Counted from the first letter of the stretch, positions 17,301 through 25,841 are shown. The stretch: DNA of 38,685 nucleotides from Actinomycetota bacterium (GCA_017853685.1 JAFMJD010000005.1:1-38685), one strand, 5' to 3'. Made by a program: numbers and translations. The notes: generated by a model not told the origin, from the sequence alone.

Positions 17301-17508
17301 CATCAGCCTGAGTGTGAGCGGTGGCAAGAGTTATGTGACCGTGACCGTCGTCGGGCCCAAGAAGCTCAATGATGCGAAGTCGATCACCGGAACCATGGTG
17401 TGGATACCGAGCGCAAGCGTCACCGACACCCTCGGTAACCCCGCATCGAGCACGCCCGTCGCCGAAAAGATCTCGGGTTCCCTACCGGCCACCGACAGGG
17501 ACTTCTGA
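14326..17508 (+). CDS. giant prepilin fused to a multidomain adhesin
   Basis: Protein of 1060 residues starting as a prepilin: site QG|LTLVELLIAM (Gly20|Leu21, Glu25 at +5) and one assembly helix. A pilin-like head (about 46-225) is followed by a beta-helix-like region (about 230-440, C-N-L-T-I-T-N...YVFCNGLTI...GGTVYAPKA) as in DUF7305-type proteins. An Ig-like He_PIG/cadherin domain covers about 447-535. Three Ig-like repeats begin near 539, 652 and 760. Each has an IC/LC...C-x-W-[ND]-TT cysteine pair, and two open with PGAYVRGTV. A C-terminal domain (about 854-1060) ends with TGTMVWIPSASVTD. It is most likely displayed at the pilus tip as the binding subunit, doing the job PilY1 does elsewhere. 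It is the last gene of the operon, overlapping the PilX-like gene by ATGA. Confidence 0.88.
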   Translation: MIRKLRERFDGKRRSGDDQGLTLVELLIAMVLTITLGGVIVAAIVTSLNVAGATSDGLKSSVDIRLISAYLARDAQGAAGVDPKTAKPAAGTGVSVTAGDWGDCAQDGEMVARFTWIEYLTVTTERSLTVTYALDGSVMNRALCIDGVEDSVLPLGRNLSDASARCLPTPDCSGTPTEIELTFSGTNNRSPYTTTLSAALRSRGQDEPTVGNSSIVSLLALGDPATPAPCSNLTITNSRITIVGDAVVANECGPTSINPTPPNITHLDDGATSLTGNLSDPLAAIEKPSFACTGGTNPTPIGVAQSDPTVYPQAVTIGEGEIVDFDAGRYVFCNGLTIEDDATVTSSGGVLLYIASGTVTIADTASVELTAATSGPQQRILVWATGTQNVQIGTGAHITRLGGTVYAPKAQVQFTGGTGAVALNVGSVVAETIGVSNIPVLRVGPVPTIDIDPTVLPDAEAGVAYTQQMQVVGSGAAELVNPVWSANGLTPFTINSLTGEITGTPQCAVDLTPTIRVVDANGLAASRDYTLKATSPLGLTDPGAYVRGTVTLTATLVDTCGGPNTSVIIRYALSGIDLNEDGEPDWVNLCTMQNSTNPATPGVYTCGWNTTSLTDGDTYDLQAVATLPNSTKSESAVVEGVTIDNHVPSVTLVRPSPTPLAGTVTLVANASDLESAVARVEFEYAYPVGSNNWLNICTKTQPANPAFQDIFKCDWDTTQLVGAQTISFDIRAIAVDLAGNAATDTESNLPVNNSGSSLSILSPGAYVRGTVNLQTNPYVPSPATVTSVRIQVRRATDGTWADICTDTTAPFGCSWNTTSLIDNEKYELRAFMLDSRNGPEFESATIETTVDNALVYGLDVQATNGSRFHCTVFVNSVCTTWGRIHNFSLGKIDIGKIDASHKIRAYDILTYTYNKPISASSVISGWSGADRTIWIRVRDKAVGGNYVNTNDTLDICSTWTSGATCSAVANLGYIKLFSGGADAGKTSIMEARISLSVSGGKSYVTVTVVGPKKLNDAKSITGTMVWIPSASVTDTLGNPASSTPVAEKISGSLPATDRDF

Positions 17509-17536
17509 CGTCGCTGCGCATGGCTCATGGCGCCCG

Positions 17537-17542
17537 TAGTCT
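17537..17542 (+). promoter_or_regulatory. -10 box TAGTCT, leaderless start of LLM gene
   Basis: TAGTCT lies 7 nt before the ATG at 17550 and no Shine-Dalgarno is seen, so the transcript probably starts at the start codon. Confidence 0.45.
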
Positions 17543-17549
17543 CAGCGCC

Positions 17550-18560
17550 ATGAAACTTGGATTGGCACTTGGGTACTGGGGAGCGAACAAGCCCGAGGGC
17601 GTCATTCCCCTCGTGCAGGAGGCCGAGCGACTCGGCTACGACAGCGTGTGGGTGGCCGAGACCTGGGGCAGCGACTGCTTCACCTACGCCACGTGGCTCG
17701 CGTCGCACACGTCGCGCATCAAGATCGGCACGGGTGTGGTGCAGCTCTCGGCACGCACACCAACCGCTACTGCCATGGCTGCTGCAACTCTCGACCTGAT
17801 CTCCGAAGGTCGGTTCATCCTCGGCCTCGGTGTCAGCGGACCGCAGGTGGTGGAGGGTTGGTACGGACAGCCGTCCAACAAGCCGCTCGCACGCACCCGT
17901 GAGTACGTCGAGATCATCCGGCGTGTCATCCGTCGCGATGAGCCGCTCGACTTCCAGGGCGAGTTCTATCAACACCCGTACCGCGGACCCGGTGCCGAGG
18001 GCCTCGGCAAGCCGTTGCGTCTCATGGTGCACCCCGAACGGCGCGAGATCCCCATCTTCATCGGATCCGAAGGTCCCAAGAACGTCCGCCAGACCGCCGA
18101 GATCGCCGATGGCTGGCTGCCGCTCTACTACTCGCCATACCGCCAAGAGGTGTACGCCGATCAACTCGCTCCTGCCAAGCCGGACTTCGAGATCAACGCG
18201 CTCATCACGCTGAGCATCACCGACGATGTCGAGGCAGCGTTGCGACCGGTGAAGGGCATGCTCGGCTTCTACGTGGGCGGCATGGGCGCCAAGGGCCAGA
18301 ACTACCACACGAAACTGCTCGCACGAATGGGCTTCGAGGAAGAGGCCAACCGCATTCAAGATCTGTTCCTCGCCAACCGCCGCGACGAAGCCATCGCTGC
18401 GGTACCCGAGCAGTTCGCCGACGAGATCAGCCTCGTGGGCCCGGTGGGTCGCATTCGCGAGCGACTCGAGGCGTGGCGATCCAGTCCGGTCACCACACTG
18501 CTCGTTTCGGTACGAGATCCGAAGCAACTGCGCCAGATCGCCGATCTGGTGCTGGGCTGA
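17550..18560 (+). CDS. LLM-class, probably F420-dependent oxidoreductase
   Basis: Luciferase-like TIM-barrel oxidoreductase of 336 residues. The opening MKLGLALGYWG, the segment AERLGYDSVWVAETWG and the later FIGSEGPKNVRQTAEIADGWLP are typical of the F420-dependent branch common in actinobacteria. Such enzymes move hydride between F420H2 and an organic substrate, often a lipid, ketone or xenobiotic; which one is not evident. The ATG at 17550 is preferred to an upstream ATG at 17520 because a TANNNT box precedes it by 7 nt and family similarity begins there. It is transcribed alone and convergent with the Sec-ArsC gene 12 bases downstream. Confidence 0.88.
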   Translation: MKLGLALGYWGANKPEGVIPLVQEAERLGYDSVWVAETWGSDCFTYATWLASHTSRIKIGTGVVQLSARTPTATAMAAATLDLISEGRFILGLGVSGPQVVEGWYGQPSNKPLARTREYVEIIRRVIRRDEPLDFQGEFYQHPYRGPGAEGLGKPLRLMVHPERREIPIFIGSEGPKNVRQTAEIADGWLPLYYSPYRQEVYADQLAPAKPDFEINALITLSITDDVEAALRPVKGMLGFYVGGMGAKGQNYHTKLLARMGFEEEANRIQDLFLANRRDEAIAAVPEQFADEISLVGPVGRIRERLEAWRSSPVTTLLVSVRDPKQLRQIADLVLG

Positions 18561-18572
18561 TCCCTTCGTTCG

Positions 18573-18926
18573 CTACGAGAGCAGTTCCCGAACCCGCTCT
18601 TTGGGTCGGCCGATGATGGCGACCGAGTCCGTCACCACCACCGGACGCTGGAGCAGCATCTTGTGCTTCAACAAGATGTCCACCACCTGCTTGGCGGACG
18701 CTACGTCGGCGTCAGAGAGCCCCAACTTCTGGAACTGAGAGTCCCGACGCACCAAGTCGGTGACGGGGTCCTGCAGTTTCTTCACGATCGACTCGAGCGT
18801 GGCACGGTCTGGCGGGGTCTTTTGGTACACCACCACGTCGACATCGACACCGAGTTCTTCTGCAATGCGCACGGCATTGACCGATGAGTTTCAATGGGGG
18901 TTGTGGTAGATCACAGGCTTGGCCAT
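18573..18926 (-). CDS. arsC: ArsC-family selenoprotein (Sec12 in place of catalytic Cys)
   Basis: Arsenate reductase/ArsC-fold protein of 117 residues read through an in-frame TGA. The start reads M-A-K-P-V-I-Y-H-N-P-H, then TGA, then N-S-S. E. coli ArsC has YHNPAC with catalytic Cys12, so the TGA falls exactly on residue 12. The three family arginines are retained: Arg in LVRRDSQFQKLGL, Arg in LQRPVVVT and Arg in IIGRPKE. The active site is therefore complete apart from Cys to Sec. It lies divergent from a DapB-like gene, with TATCGT 6 nt before the ATG as a leaderless promoter. No arsR, arsB or acr3 is nearby, so arsenate may not be its substrate; another oxyanion or thiol reaction is possible. 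Without Sec decoding only a truncated 99-residue GTG-start product would be called. Confidence 0.9.
18863..18879 (-). promoter_or_regulatory. bacterial SECIS hairpin of the arsC-like gene
   Basis: In the mRNA, CAATGC-CGTGC-GCATTG is a perfect 6-bp stem with a 5-nt loop, beginning 11 nt after the UGA. The loop CGUGC nearly equals the CGUGU loop in the redoxin gene. G is in the second loop position, as in known bacterial SECIS elements. Confidence 0.82.
18891..18893 (-). other. UGA selenocysteine codon (ArsC-like U12)
   Basis: In-frame TGA between CAT (His) and AAC (Asn), at the position of the family's catalytic cysteine. The upstream 11 codons encode the expected beta-strand and HNP loop. 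Confidence 0.88.
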
Positions 18927-18932
18927 GAGGCG

Positions 18933-18938
18933 ACGATA
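18933..18938 (-). promoter_or_regulatory. -10 box TATCGT, leaderless start of Sec-arsC
   Basis: TATCGT ends 6 nt before the ATG at 18926, the same layout as the other selenoprotein gene. No Shine-Dalgarno precedes the ATG. Confidence 0.5.
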
Positions 18939-18964
18939 GTCGTACACCGACAGGGGGAAACCAG

Positions 18965-20023
18965 ATGTTCCGTGTGATCCAGTGGGCCACCGGTGCCGTC
19001 GGCACACAGGCCGCTCGCATGGTGCATGCGCACCCCGAGATGACACTGGTGGGTGGGTACGTCACATCGGAGGCCAAGGTGGGCCGTGACCTCGGCGACC
19101 TCGTCGGTGTCGGGCCGCTCGGAGTAGTGGCCACCGACGATGTCGACGAGATCTGTCGCACCGAGGCCGACTGTGTCCTGCACACTCCACTGCCCTCCGC
19201 ACGGGTCGGTGATGACCCGGACCTCGACACGCGCATCATCTGTCGGCTCCTCGAATCCGGCAAGAACGTCATCACCACCGTGGGCTACATCCATCCGAAG
19301 GTGTACGGCAACGACGTCCTCGACCGCCTGCAGTCCGCTTGTGCGCGGGGCGGCACCTCGCTGCACGGCACCGGACTGCACCCGGGCATCATCGCCGAGG
19401 TGGTGCCCCTCACGCTGTCGCCGGTGAACAGCCGCATCGATCGTGTGGTGGTCACCGAGGCCGAGGAGTGGAGCGCCTATCCGTCGCCGCAGATCGTCTT
19501 CGAGATGATGAACATGGCGAAGTATCCCGACGAATTTGCCGAGCGAGTCGTGCGTACGCGCACCTGGATGAACGGACTCTTCGGCGAGGCCATTCATCTC
19601 ATCGCCGACGGCCTCGGGGCAACGCTCGACCGGATCGACTCGTCGCTCGATACCGAGCTCGCCGAGCGATCCTTCGACATCGCGGCGGGAACCGTTCCGC
19701 GCGGAACCGTCGCCGCGCAACGATTCCGTTGGGAAGGCATCGTCGGCGGTGAGGCGCGCATCATCCAGGAGTGCGTGTACCGCGCTGCACCGTTCGTTGC
19801 TCCCGAGTGGGGACCAGCGCACGGTGTCGATGTCCGCATCGAAGGGCGCCCGGGTATTCAGTTGCACATCGGCAACGAGGTATTCACCAAGGGCCTCACG
19901 GCAACCGCCGCACACGCGGTGCATGCGATTCCCGCAGTGGTAGGCGCCGCACCCGGCGTGCGGACATTCCTCGATCTGCCGCTCATCACCGCGCGCCACA
20001 CCATGGGGCCGCGTCGTGGCTGA
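18965..20023 (+). CDS. DapB-like NAD(P)-dependent dehydrogenase family protein
   Basis: Protein of 352 residues with an N-terminal Rossmann fold: VIQWATGAVGTQAARMV gives the G-x-x-G-x-x-A nucleotide loop, with GGYVTSEAK after the second strand. The GLHPGIIAEVVPL segment resembles the dihydrodipicolinate-reductase-like proteins related to 2,4-diaminopentanoate dehydrogenase. These act on amino or keto acids, but many actinobacterial members sit in lipid or terpenoid catabolic loci with unknown substrate. The ribosome-binding site GGGGGAAA lies 6 nt before the ATG. The last 8 bases overlap the CoA-transferase gene, so both are probably parts of one pathway. Confidence 0.8.
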   Translation: MFRVIQWATGAVGTQAARMVHAHPEMTLVGGYVTSEAKVGRDLGDLVGVGPLGVVATDDVDEICRTEADCVLHTPLPSARVGDDPDLDTRIICRLLESGKNVITTVGYIHPKVYGNDVLDRLQSACARGGTSLHGTGLHPGIIAEVVPLTLSPVNSRIDRVVVTEAEEWSAYPSPQIVFEMMNMAKYPDEFAERVVRTRTWMNGLFGEAIHLIADGLGATLDRIDSSLDTELAERSFDIAAGTVPRGTVAAQRFRWEGIVGGEARIIQECVYRAAPFVAPEWGPAHGVDVRIEGRPGIQLHIGNEVFTKGLTATAAHAVHAIPAVVGAAPGVRTFLDLPLITARHTMGPRRG

Positions 20024-21140
20024 CGCACCGCTCGCCGCATTGCGCGTGCTCGACCTCTCCACCGTGCTCGCCGGCCCGAATTGCGCCCGTTATCTCGCGG
20101 ATTTCGGTGCGGAGGTCATCAAGGTCGAGCGACCCGACACGGGTGACTCCCTGCGCAACATGGCGTGGAAAGACCCGCGTGACGGAGTGGGTCTCTGGTG
20201 GAAGTTGGTGAACCGCAACAAGCGCTGCATCGCGCTGGATCTCAAGGATGCCGAGGACCGCGAGGTCCTGTGGCGCCTCATCGCCGATGCCGACGTGCTC
20301 ATCGAGAACTTCCGACCCGGAACACTCGAGCGACTCGGTCTGGGCCCCGACGAACTGCTGGCACGACGTCCCAGTCTCGTCATCACGCGCATCACCGGCT
20401 TCGGCCAGACCGGGCCCTACGCCCATCGCGCCGGGTTCGCCACCATCGCCGAAGCAATGAGCGGGCTCGCATCCATCAGCGGTGAGCCCGATGGTCAACC
20501 ACTGCTGCCGGCGATCGCGCTCACCGATGAGGTCACCGGACTGGTGGCTGCATTCGCCACGATGGTGGCGCTGCGCTCGGGAGTGGGCCAAGTGGTGGAT
20601 GTCTCGCTGCTCGAGAGCGTCTTTCAGATCATGGGTCCGCTCATCTCGCTCTACTCGGTGACAGGTCAGCAACAGCCGCGTCTGGGTGCCGGACTGCCGT
20701 ACACCGTGCCGCGCGGCACCTACCGCTGTGCCGATGGCGCGTGGGTAGGAGTGTCGACCTCCGCCGACTCGGTGGCTGCTCGCGTGATGACGCTGCTGGG
20801 TGTCGGGGACGACCCGCGATTCGCCACCTTCGACGGTCGGGCAGCGAACCGTGACGAACTCGAAGCGATCATGCGCGAGTGGTGTGCTGCGCGGACACAG
20901 GCCGAGGTGATCGCAGCTTTCGAGGCTGCAGAGGCCGCCATCGGCCCGGTGCTGGACATGGCCGAGATCTCACGCGATCCCCACTACGCCGCGCGTGGTG
21001 CCATCGTCGACGTGGACTCGACACCCATGCAGGGGCTCGTGGCCAGACTGTCGAGCACGCCCGGCCGCATCGACTGGGCAGGCCGATCGCTCGACGAGGA
21101 CGGCACCGAGATTCGACGCAGCGGCTGGACGCGCCGCTGA
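20016..21140 (+). CDS. CaiB/BaiF (family III) CoA transferase
   Basis: CoA transferase of 374 residues from a GTG at 20016 inside the previous gene's end. Family features are LRVLDLSTVLAGPNCARYLADFGAEVIKVERP at the start, NRNKRCIALDLKD, LIENFRPGTLERLG and ITGFGQTGPYAHRAGFATIAEA. The usual catalytic Asp position after GPY is taken by a Gly/Phe-containing stretch (HRAGFATI) and should be checked. It would activate a carboxylic acid as its CoA thioester by transfer from another acyl-CoA. It is coupled to the DapB-like dehydrogenase and convergent with msrA 5 bases downstream. Confidence 0.9.
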   Translation: MADAPLAALRVLDLSTVLAGPNCARYLADFGAEVIKVERPDTGDSLRNMAWKDPRDGVGLWWKLVNRNKRCIALDLKDAEDREVLWRLIADADVLIENFRPGTLERLGLGPDELLARRPSLVITRITGFGQTGPYAHRAGFATIAEAMSGLASISGEPDGQPLLPAIALTDEVTGLVAAFATMVALRSGVGQVVDVSLLESVFQIMGPLISLYSVTGQQQPRLGAGLPYTVPRGTYRCADGAWVGVSTSADSVAARVMTLLGVGDDPRFATFDGRAANRDELEAIMREWCAARTQAEVIAAFEAAEAAIGPVLDMAEISRDPHYAARGAIVDVDSTPMQGLVARLSSTPGRIDWAGRSLDEDGTEIRRSGWTRR

Positions 21141-21145
21141 GACAC

Positions 21146-21802
21146 TCAGGCGCCGGCTGACCCCACACCGATCGGGCAGGAGACACCGGTGCCCCCGATA
21201 CCGCAATAGCCGTTCGGGTTCTTGCCGAGGTACTGCTGGTGGTACGGCTCGGCGTAATAGAAGGGCCCGGCCGCAGCGATCTCGGTGGTGATCGATCCGT
21301 AACCGCTTGCGGTCAGTCGTTCCTGGAACAGGTCCCTCGACGCCGCCGCTGCCGCAGCCTGGGCCGCCGACAGCGTGTAGATCGCGCTGCGGTACTGCGT
21401 TCCCACGTCGTTGCCCTGGCGCATGCCTTGCGTGGGGTCGTGGTTCTCCCAGAACACCCGGAGCAACTGCTCGTAGGTGACCACTGCCGGATCGAACGCC
21501 ACCAGCACCACTTCGGTATGGCCGGTGAGGCCCGAGCATGTCTCTTCGTAGGTCGGGTTCGGTGTGTAACCACCGGCGTATCCGACGGCCGTGCTGTACA
21601 CACCGTCGACCTGCCAGAACTTGCGCTCGGCCCCCCAGAAACACCCCATGGCAAACAGTGCAGTCTCTGTTCCCTCGGGCCACGGACCCACCAACGGGTT
21701 GCCGTTCACGAAGTGCGCAGGCGGCACCGGCATCGTGCGATCGGTGCGACCGGGCAGTGCATCGGCGGGATCGATCATCGTGATGAGTTTCTTGGCGAAC
21801 AT
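21146..21802 (-). CDS. msrA: peptide-methionine (S)-S-oxide reductase MsrA
   Basis: Repair enzyme of 218 residues that reduces methionine-S-sulfoxide in proteins and as free amino acid. The active-site motif is A-M-G-C54-F-W-G with an ordinary cysteine, unlike the Sec seen in two other genes here. Further family features are [24 protein letters not shown], the HDPT motif and a C-terminal GYCGIGG...SC pair supplying resolving cysteines. The ATG at 21802 is chosen because [12 protein letters not shown] matches the family start; an in-frame ATG at 21835 would add 11 residues. It stands alone, convergent with the CoA transferase and divergent from the exporter gene. Confidence 0.95.
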   Translation of the reverse strand: MFAKKLITMIDPADALPGRTDRTMPVPPAHFVNGNPLVGPWPEGTETALFAMGCFWGAERKFWQVDGVYSTAVGYAGGYTPNPTYEETCSGLTGHTEVVLVAFDPAVVTYEQLLRVFWENHDPTQGMRQGNDVGTQYRSAIYTLSAAQAAAAAASRDLFQERLTASGYGSITTEIAAAGPFYYAEPYHQQYLGKNPNGYCGIGGTGVSCPIGVGSAGA

Positions 21803-21965
21803 CGACCGACGGACCTCCGTGTTCGGGCTTGGCATCTACCGACTCGACGGAGCAGGAATGACGGCTCCGACCGCCTCAGCCTAGGTCAGTTACGCAGCAG
21901 ACCTCCCGGTGCGACATGCTGCAGGGGTGCAGGTGGGGGAAACGCCGACAGGTCAGTCGGGTGCT

Positions 21966-23378
21966 GTGTCCGAAGCGGAGGACACCCATATCCCGCGCCG
22001 CGCGTGGTACGCCCTGCTGCTGACGTCGTTCGGACAGTTCTTCGTCATCTTCGACTCCACGGTGTTGAACGTGGCGTTCCCGTCGATCGAGGCCTCGTTC
22101 CCGTCGGCATCGCGCACCACACTTGCGTGGGCACTCACGAGTTATGCCATCGGTACCGCATCGCTGCTCCTGCTCGCGGGGCGCCTCGCCGATCTGTTCG
22201 GACGCAAGCGCGTGTTCCTCACGGGCATCATGGCCTTCGCTGTCGGAAGCCTTGCAGCCGGTCTCGCGCCGAACGTCGGACTGCTCATTGCGGCGAGATC
22301 CGTGCAGTCGATCGGCGGTGCGCTGATGATCCCCACCTCCATCGCGCTGGCACTGCCCGAATTCCCACCGGCGCGCCGCAGCCTTGCCGTGGGCGTGTGG
22401 GGTTCGATCGCTGCACTCGCCGGCGGTCTCGGGCCACCGGCAGGTGCCGGCGTGATCGAACTCGGCGGATGGCGCTGGATCTTCTTCATCAACATCCCAG
22501 TGGTCATCATCGTGGTGACGCTCGGACGCAAGGTGCTGCGCGAGTCGAAGGGGCAGAGCACCGGTACCCGGATCGACCTGGTGTCGATACCACTCGGCAC
22601 GATCTCGCTCGCCGCCATCACCCTCGGCGTCCTCGAGGGCAAGACCTGGGGGTGGACGAGTCCGGCCATACTCGCGTGTTTCGTAGGCGGCCTTGCACTG
22701 CTGGCGGTGGTGGCGGTGCGGTCGCGGGTACACCCCGAACCGCTGCTCGATCTCTCGCTCTTCGGCGGACGACGATTCACGAGTGCATCGGTGTGCACGA
22801 TGCTGTTCAACATGCCGGTGTCCGGCTTCTGGTTCTCCGCGCCGCTCTTCATGCAGACCGTGTGGGAGTGGTCGGTCCTGAAGAGCGGAGTGGCCATCAT
22901 GCCCACGCCGGTCATCATCTTCTTTGCGGCGACATTCGCCGGCCGCGTGTCGGACCGCGGGTGGATGAAGCGCATCATCTCGGGCGGGATGTTCGTGGTG
23001 GCACTCTCGATCTTCGGCATGTTCGCGTTCCTCGACGCGGAGCCGAACTACTGGGTGGGCTACTTCCCCTTCGCCGTGCTCTACGGCCTCTCGCTGGGTG
23101 TTTCCTGGTCGACCCTCACCGGCGCATCGCTCGTCGGGGTGGACGCCCAGAAGTTCGGTGTGGCCAACGGCACCAACCTCACATTTCGATCGATCGGCGG
23201 TGCGATGGGTGTTGCCATGGTGATCGCCGTCTCCGGTGCAGCAGGCAAGGCGGGATCGTTCACCGCATTTCGCCACGTGTACTTCGCACTTGCGCTGAGC
23301 TTCGCCATCACGTTCGTGATCTGGATGTTCACCTATCCGCGAGACGCGCGGACCGAGGCAACCGTTCGCTCGTCATGA
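21966..23378 (+). CDS. MFS drug/solute exporter, DHA2 (EmrB/QacA) type
   Basis: Proton-driven multidrug-type efflux permease of about 470 residues. The opening RRAWYALLLTSFGQFFVIFDSTVLNVAFPSI, the cytoplasmic motif GRLADLFGRKR between helices 2 and 3, and the helix-5 antiporter motif region (GVWGSIAALAGGLGPPAGAGVI) are typical. About 14 hydrophobic segments fit the DHA2 class. The start is uncertain. GTG at 21966 is chosen because it lies close to the first helix; GTGs at 21909, 21927 and 21933 are in frame, and none has a clear ribosome-binding site. The stop overlaps the GNAT gene by ATGA, an exporter-plus-acetyltransferase pairing that suggests handling of a toxic amine or antibiotic-like compound. 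Confidence 0.9.
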   Translation: MSEAEDTHIPRRAWYALLLTSFGQFFVIFDSTVLNVAFPSIEASFPSASRTTLAWALTSYAIGTASLLLLAGRLADLFGRKRVFLTGIMAFAVGSLAAGLAPNVGLLIAARSVQSIGGALMIPTSIALALPEFPPARRSLAVGVWGSIAALAGGLGPPAGAGVIELGGWRWIFFINIPVVIIVVTLGRKVLRESKGQSTGTRIDLVSIPLGTISLAAITLGVLEGKTWGWTSPAILACFVGGLALLAVVAVRSRVHPEPLLDLSLFGGRRFTSASVCTMLFNMPVSGFWFSAPLFMQTVWEWSVLKSGVAIMPTPVIIFFAATFAGRVSDRGWMKRIISGGMFVVALSIFGMFAFLDAEPNYWVGYFPFAVLYGLSLGVSWSTLTGASLVGVDAQKFGVANGTNLTFRSIGGAMGVAMVIAVSGAAGKAGSFTAFRHVYFALALSFAITFVIWMFTYPRDARTEATVRSS

Positions 23379-23884
23379 CCAAATCGAGCGAGCTGCGCAT
23401 CGACGATCTCGTCGCGGCAGACCTTCCCGAAGCACTGGTGCTGAACAATGCCGCCGTGCCTGCGCTCAGTGAACTCGATACCCAGGGTCTGGCCGATCTG
23501 GTTGCGCAGCGTCAGCATGCGCTGGCTGTACGGAATGGCGCCCGACTGGTGGGCTTCTGTCTCACCTTCGGTGCCGGCGTGAACTACGCGAGTCCCAACT
23601 ACCGGTGGTTCAGCGACCGATTCCACTCGTTCAGCTACCTCGATCGCATCGTGATCGAGCCATCGCTTCGCAGCAGAGGCGCCGGAACCGCTCTGTACGC
23701 GGAACTCGAACGGAGGATCGGCGGCGACCTGCGCTGGTTGCTGTGCGAAGTCAACGTTCGACCGTTGAACGCGGGTTCGCTGCGGTTTCATCAGCGGATC
23801 GGGTTCGTGGAAGTGGGTCAGCAGAACACCGGCGCCGGAGCGAAACGCGTGAGCCTGCTCGCCAAGCCACTCGTCCGACGGTGA
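23375..23884 (+). CDS. GNAT-family N-acetyltransferase
   Basis: Acetyl-CoA-dependent acyltransferase of 169 residues. The core acetyl-CoA loop is IVIEPSLRSRGAGTALYAELERR (R-x-x-G-x-G/A type), preceded by a beta-strand with SYLDR. NVRPLNAGSLRFHQRIGFVEVG is the C-terminal family motif. It could acetylate a small amine or a protein N-terminus; the substrate is not recognised. The ATG overlaps the exporter's stop by four bases (23375-23378), so the two are translationally coupled. It is convergent with the nitrilase-type gene 12 bases on. Confidence 0.88.
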   Translation: MTKSSELRIDDLVAADLPEALVLNNAAVPALSELDTQGLADLVAQRQHALAVRNGARLVGFCLTFGAGVNYASPNYRWFSDRFHSFSYLDRIVIEPSLRSRGAGTALYAELERRIGGDLRWLLCEVNVRPLNAGSLRFHQRIGFVEVGQQNTGAGAKRVSLLAKPLVRR

Positions 23885-23896
23885 AACACAGGCGGT

Positions 23897-24657
<761 letters not shown>

Positions 24658-24661
<4 letters not shown>

Positions 24662-25833
24662 CGCCCGAGTCCTTTCAGACGCGCAACTGCGTCGTCGATC
24701 ACTTCGTGGCGCTTGCAGAACGCAAAGCGCACCAGGTGACGACCTTCGGCTTTGTTGTCGTAGAACACCACGTTCGGAATCCCCACCACACCGCACAGTT
24801 CGGGCAGTTGGCGACAGAACGCCATGCCGTCACCGTCGGGGCGCAACGGTCGGATGTCGACGGTGACGAAGTACGTGCCCGACGGTCGGTAGACCTCGAA
24901 ACCTGCCTCGGTGAGCCCCGCGCAGATCCGATCGCGCTTGGTCTGCAGATCGCTCGCCAGTTCCTCGTAGTACGCGTCTGGCAGACCGAGACCCACGGCG
25001 ATACCGGCCTGGAAGGGTCCGCCCGACACATAGGTGAGGAACTGCTTGGCAGTGCGCGCCGCGGTAACGAGCGCGGCGGGTCCGCAGATCCACCCGATCT
25101 TCCACCCCGTGGTGTTGAACGTCTTGCCGCCACTGGACAGCACCAGCGTGCGCTCACGCATGCCGGGCAGCGTGGCGATCGAGACATGCTCGAGACCGTC
25201 GAACACCAGATGCTCGTACACCTCGTCGGCAACCACTACGAGATCGTGCTCGTTCGCCAGCCGTGCAATCCCCTCGAGTTCGGCGCGGGTGAGCACCTTG
25301 CCCGTCGGATTGTGCGGTGTGTTGATGAGCATGAGCCGCGTCTTGGGCGTGATGGCACGACGGAGCGCATCGAGGTCGAGTTCGTAGAGCGGCGGCCGCA
25401 GGGTGACGAACTTCGGCACTGCGCCGGCCATGGCGATGGTGGCCTGATAACTGTCGTACGTCGGCTCGAGCACCACCACCTCGTCGCCGGTGTCGCACAG
25501 CGCAATCATGCATGCAGCAATGGCTTCGGTACACCCGGCCGTCACGAGCACCTCGGAGTCCGGGTCGTAGTCGAGACCCCAGAAGCGACGCTGATGATGT
25601 GCGATTGCCTGACGCAGCACCGGGATACCCGGACCAGGCGGATACTGGTTCAGTCCGCCGTCGATCGCCGACTTGGCGGCATCGAGCACCTCACGGGGTC
25701 CATCGGTGTCGGGAAAGCCCTGGCCGAGGTTCACCGAGCCAGTCGAGATGGCAAGCGCCGACATCTCGGCAAAGATCGTGGTTCCGAAACCCTGCAACTT
25801 CGCGGTCAGGTACGGGACGCGCTGGGAACTCAT
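24658..25833 (-). CDS. PLP-dependent class I/II aminotransferase (methionine/glutamine transaminase-like)
   Basis: Fold-type I aminotransferase of 391 residues. Visible motifs are NLGQGFPDTDGP, NQYPPGPGIPVLRQAIA, INTPHNPTGKV, VVADEVYEHLVFDG and the PLP lysine Lys237 in SSGGKTFNTTGWKIGW. NQYPPGPG and HNPTGK place it with the kynurenine aminotransferase/glutamine transaminase K and YbdL group, which use methionine, glutamine or aromatic amino acids. It is the first gene of a two-gene unit with the omega-amidase-like hydrolase. A TACGCT box 8 nt before the ATG gives a near-leaderless promoter, back to back with the hisD-like promoter in a 36-bp gap. Confidence 0.92.
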
Positions 25834-25841
25834 CGGGCAGA

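Noticed and set aside
18573-18872. A short protein starting at the GTG at 18872
   Set aside because: It would lack the catalytic loop of the ArsC fold; the missing 18 residues are encoded in frame upstream and include the UGA at the catalytic position.
21239-23374. N-terminal extension of the GNAT protein to 881 codons
   Set aside because: It overlaps the exporter in another frame; the GNAT domain begins at the ATG at 23375, which overlaps the exporter stop as a normal coupled start.
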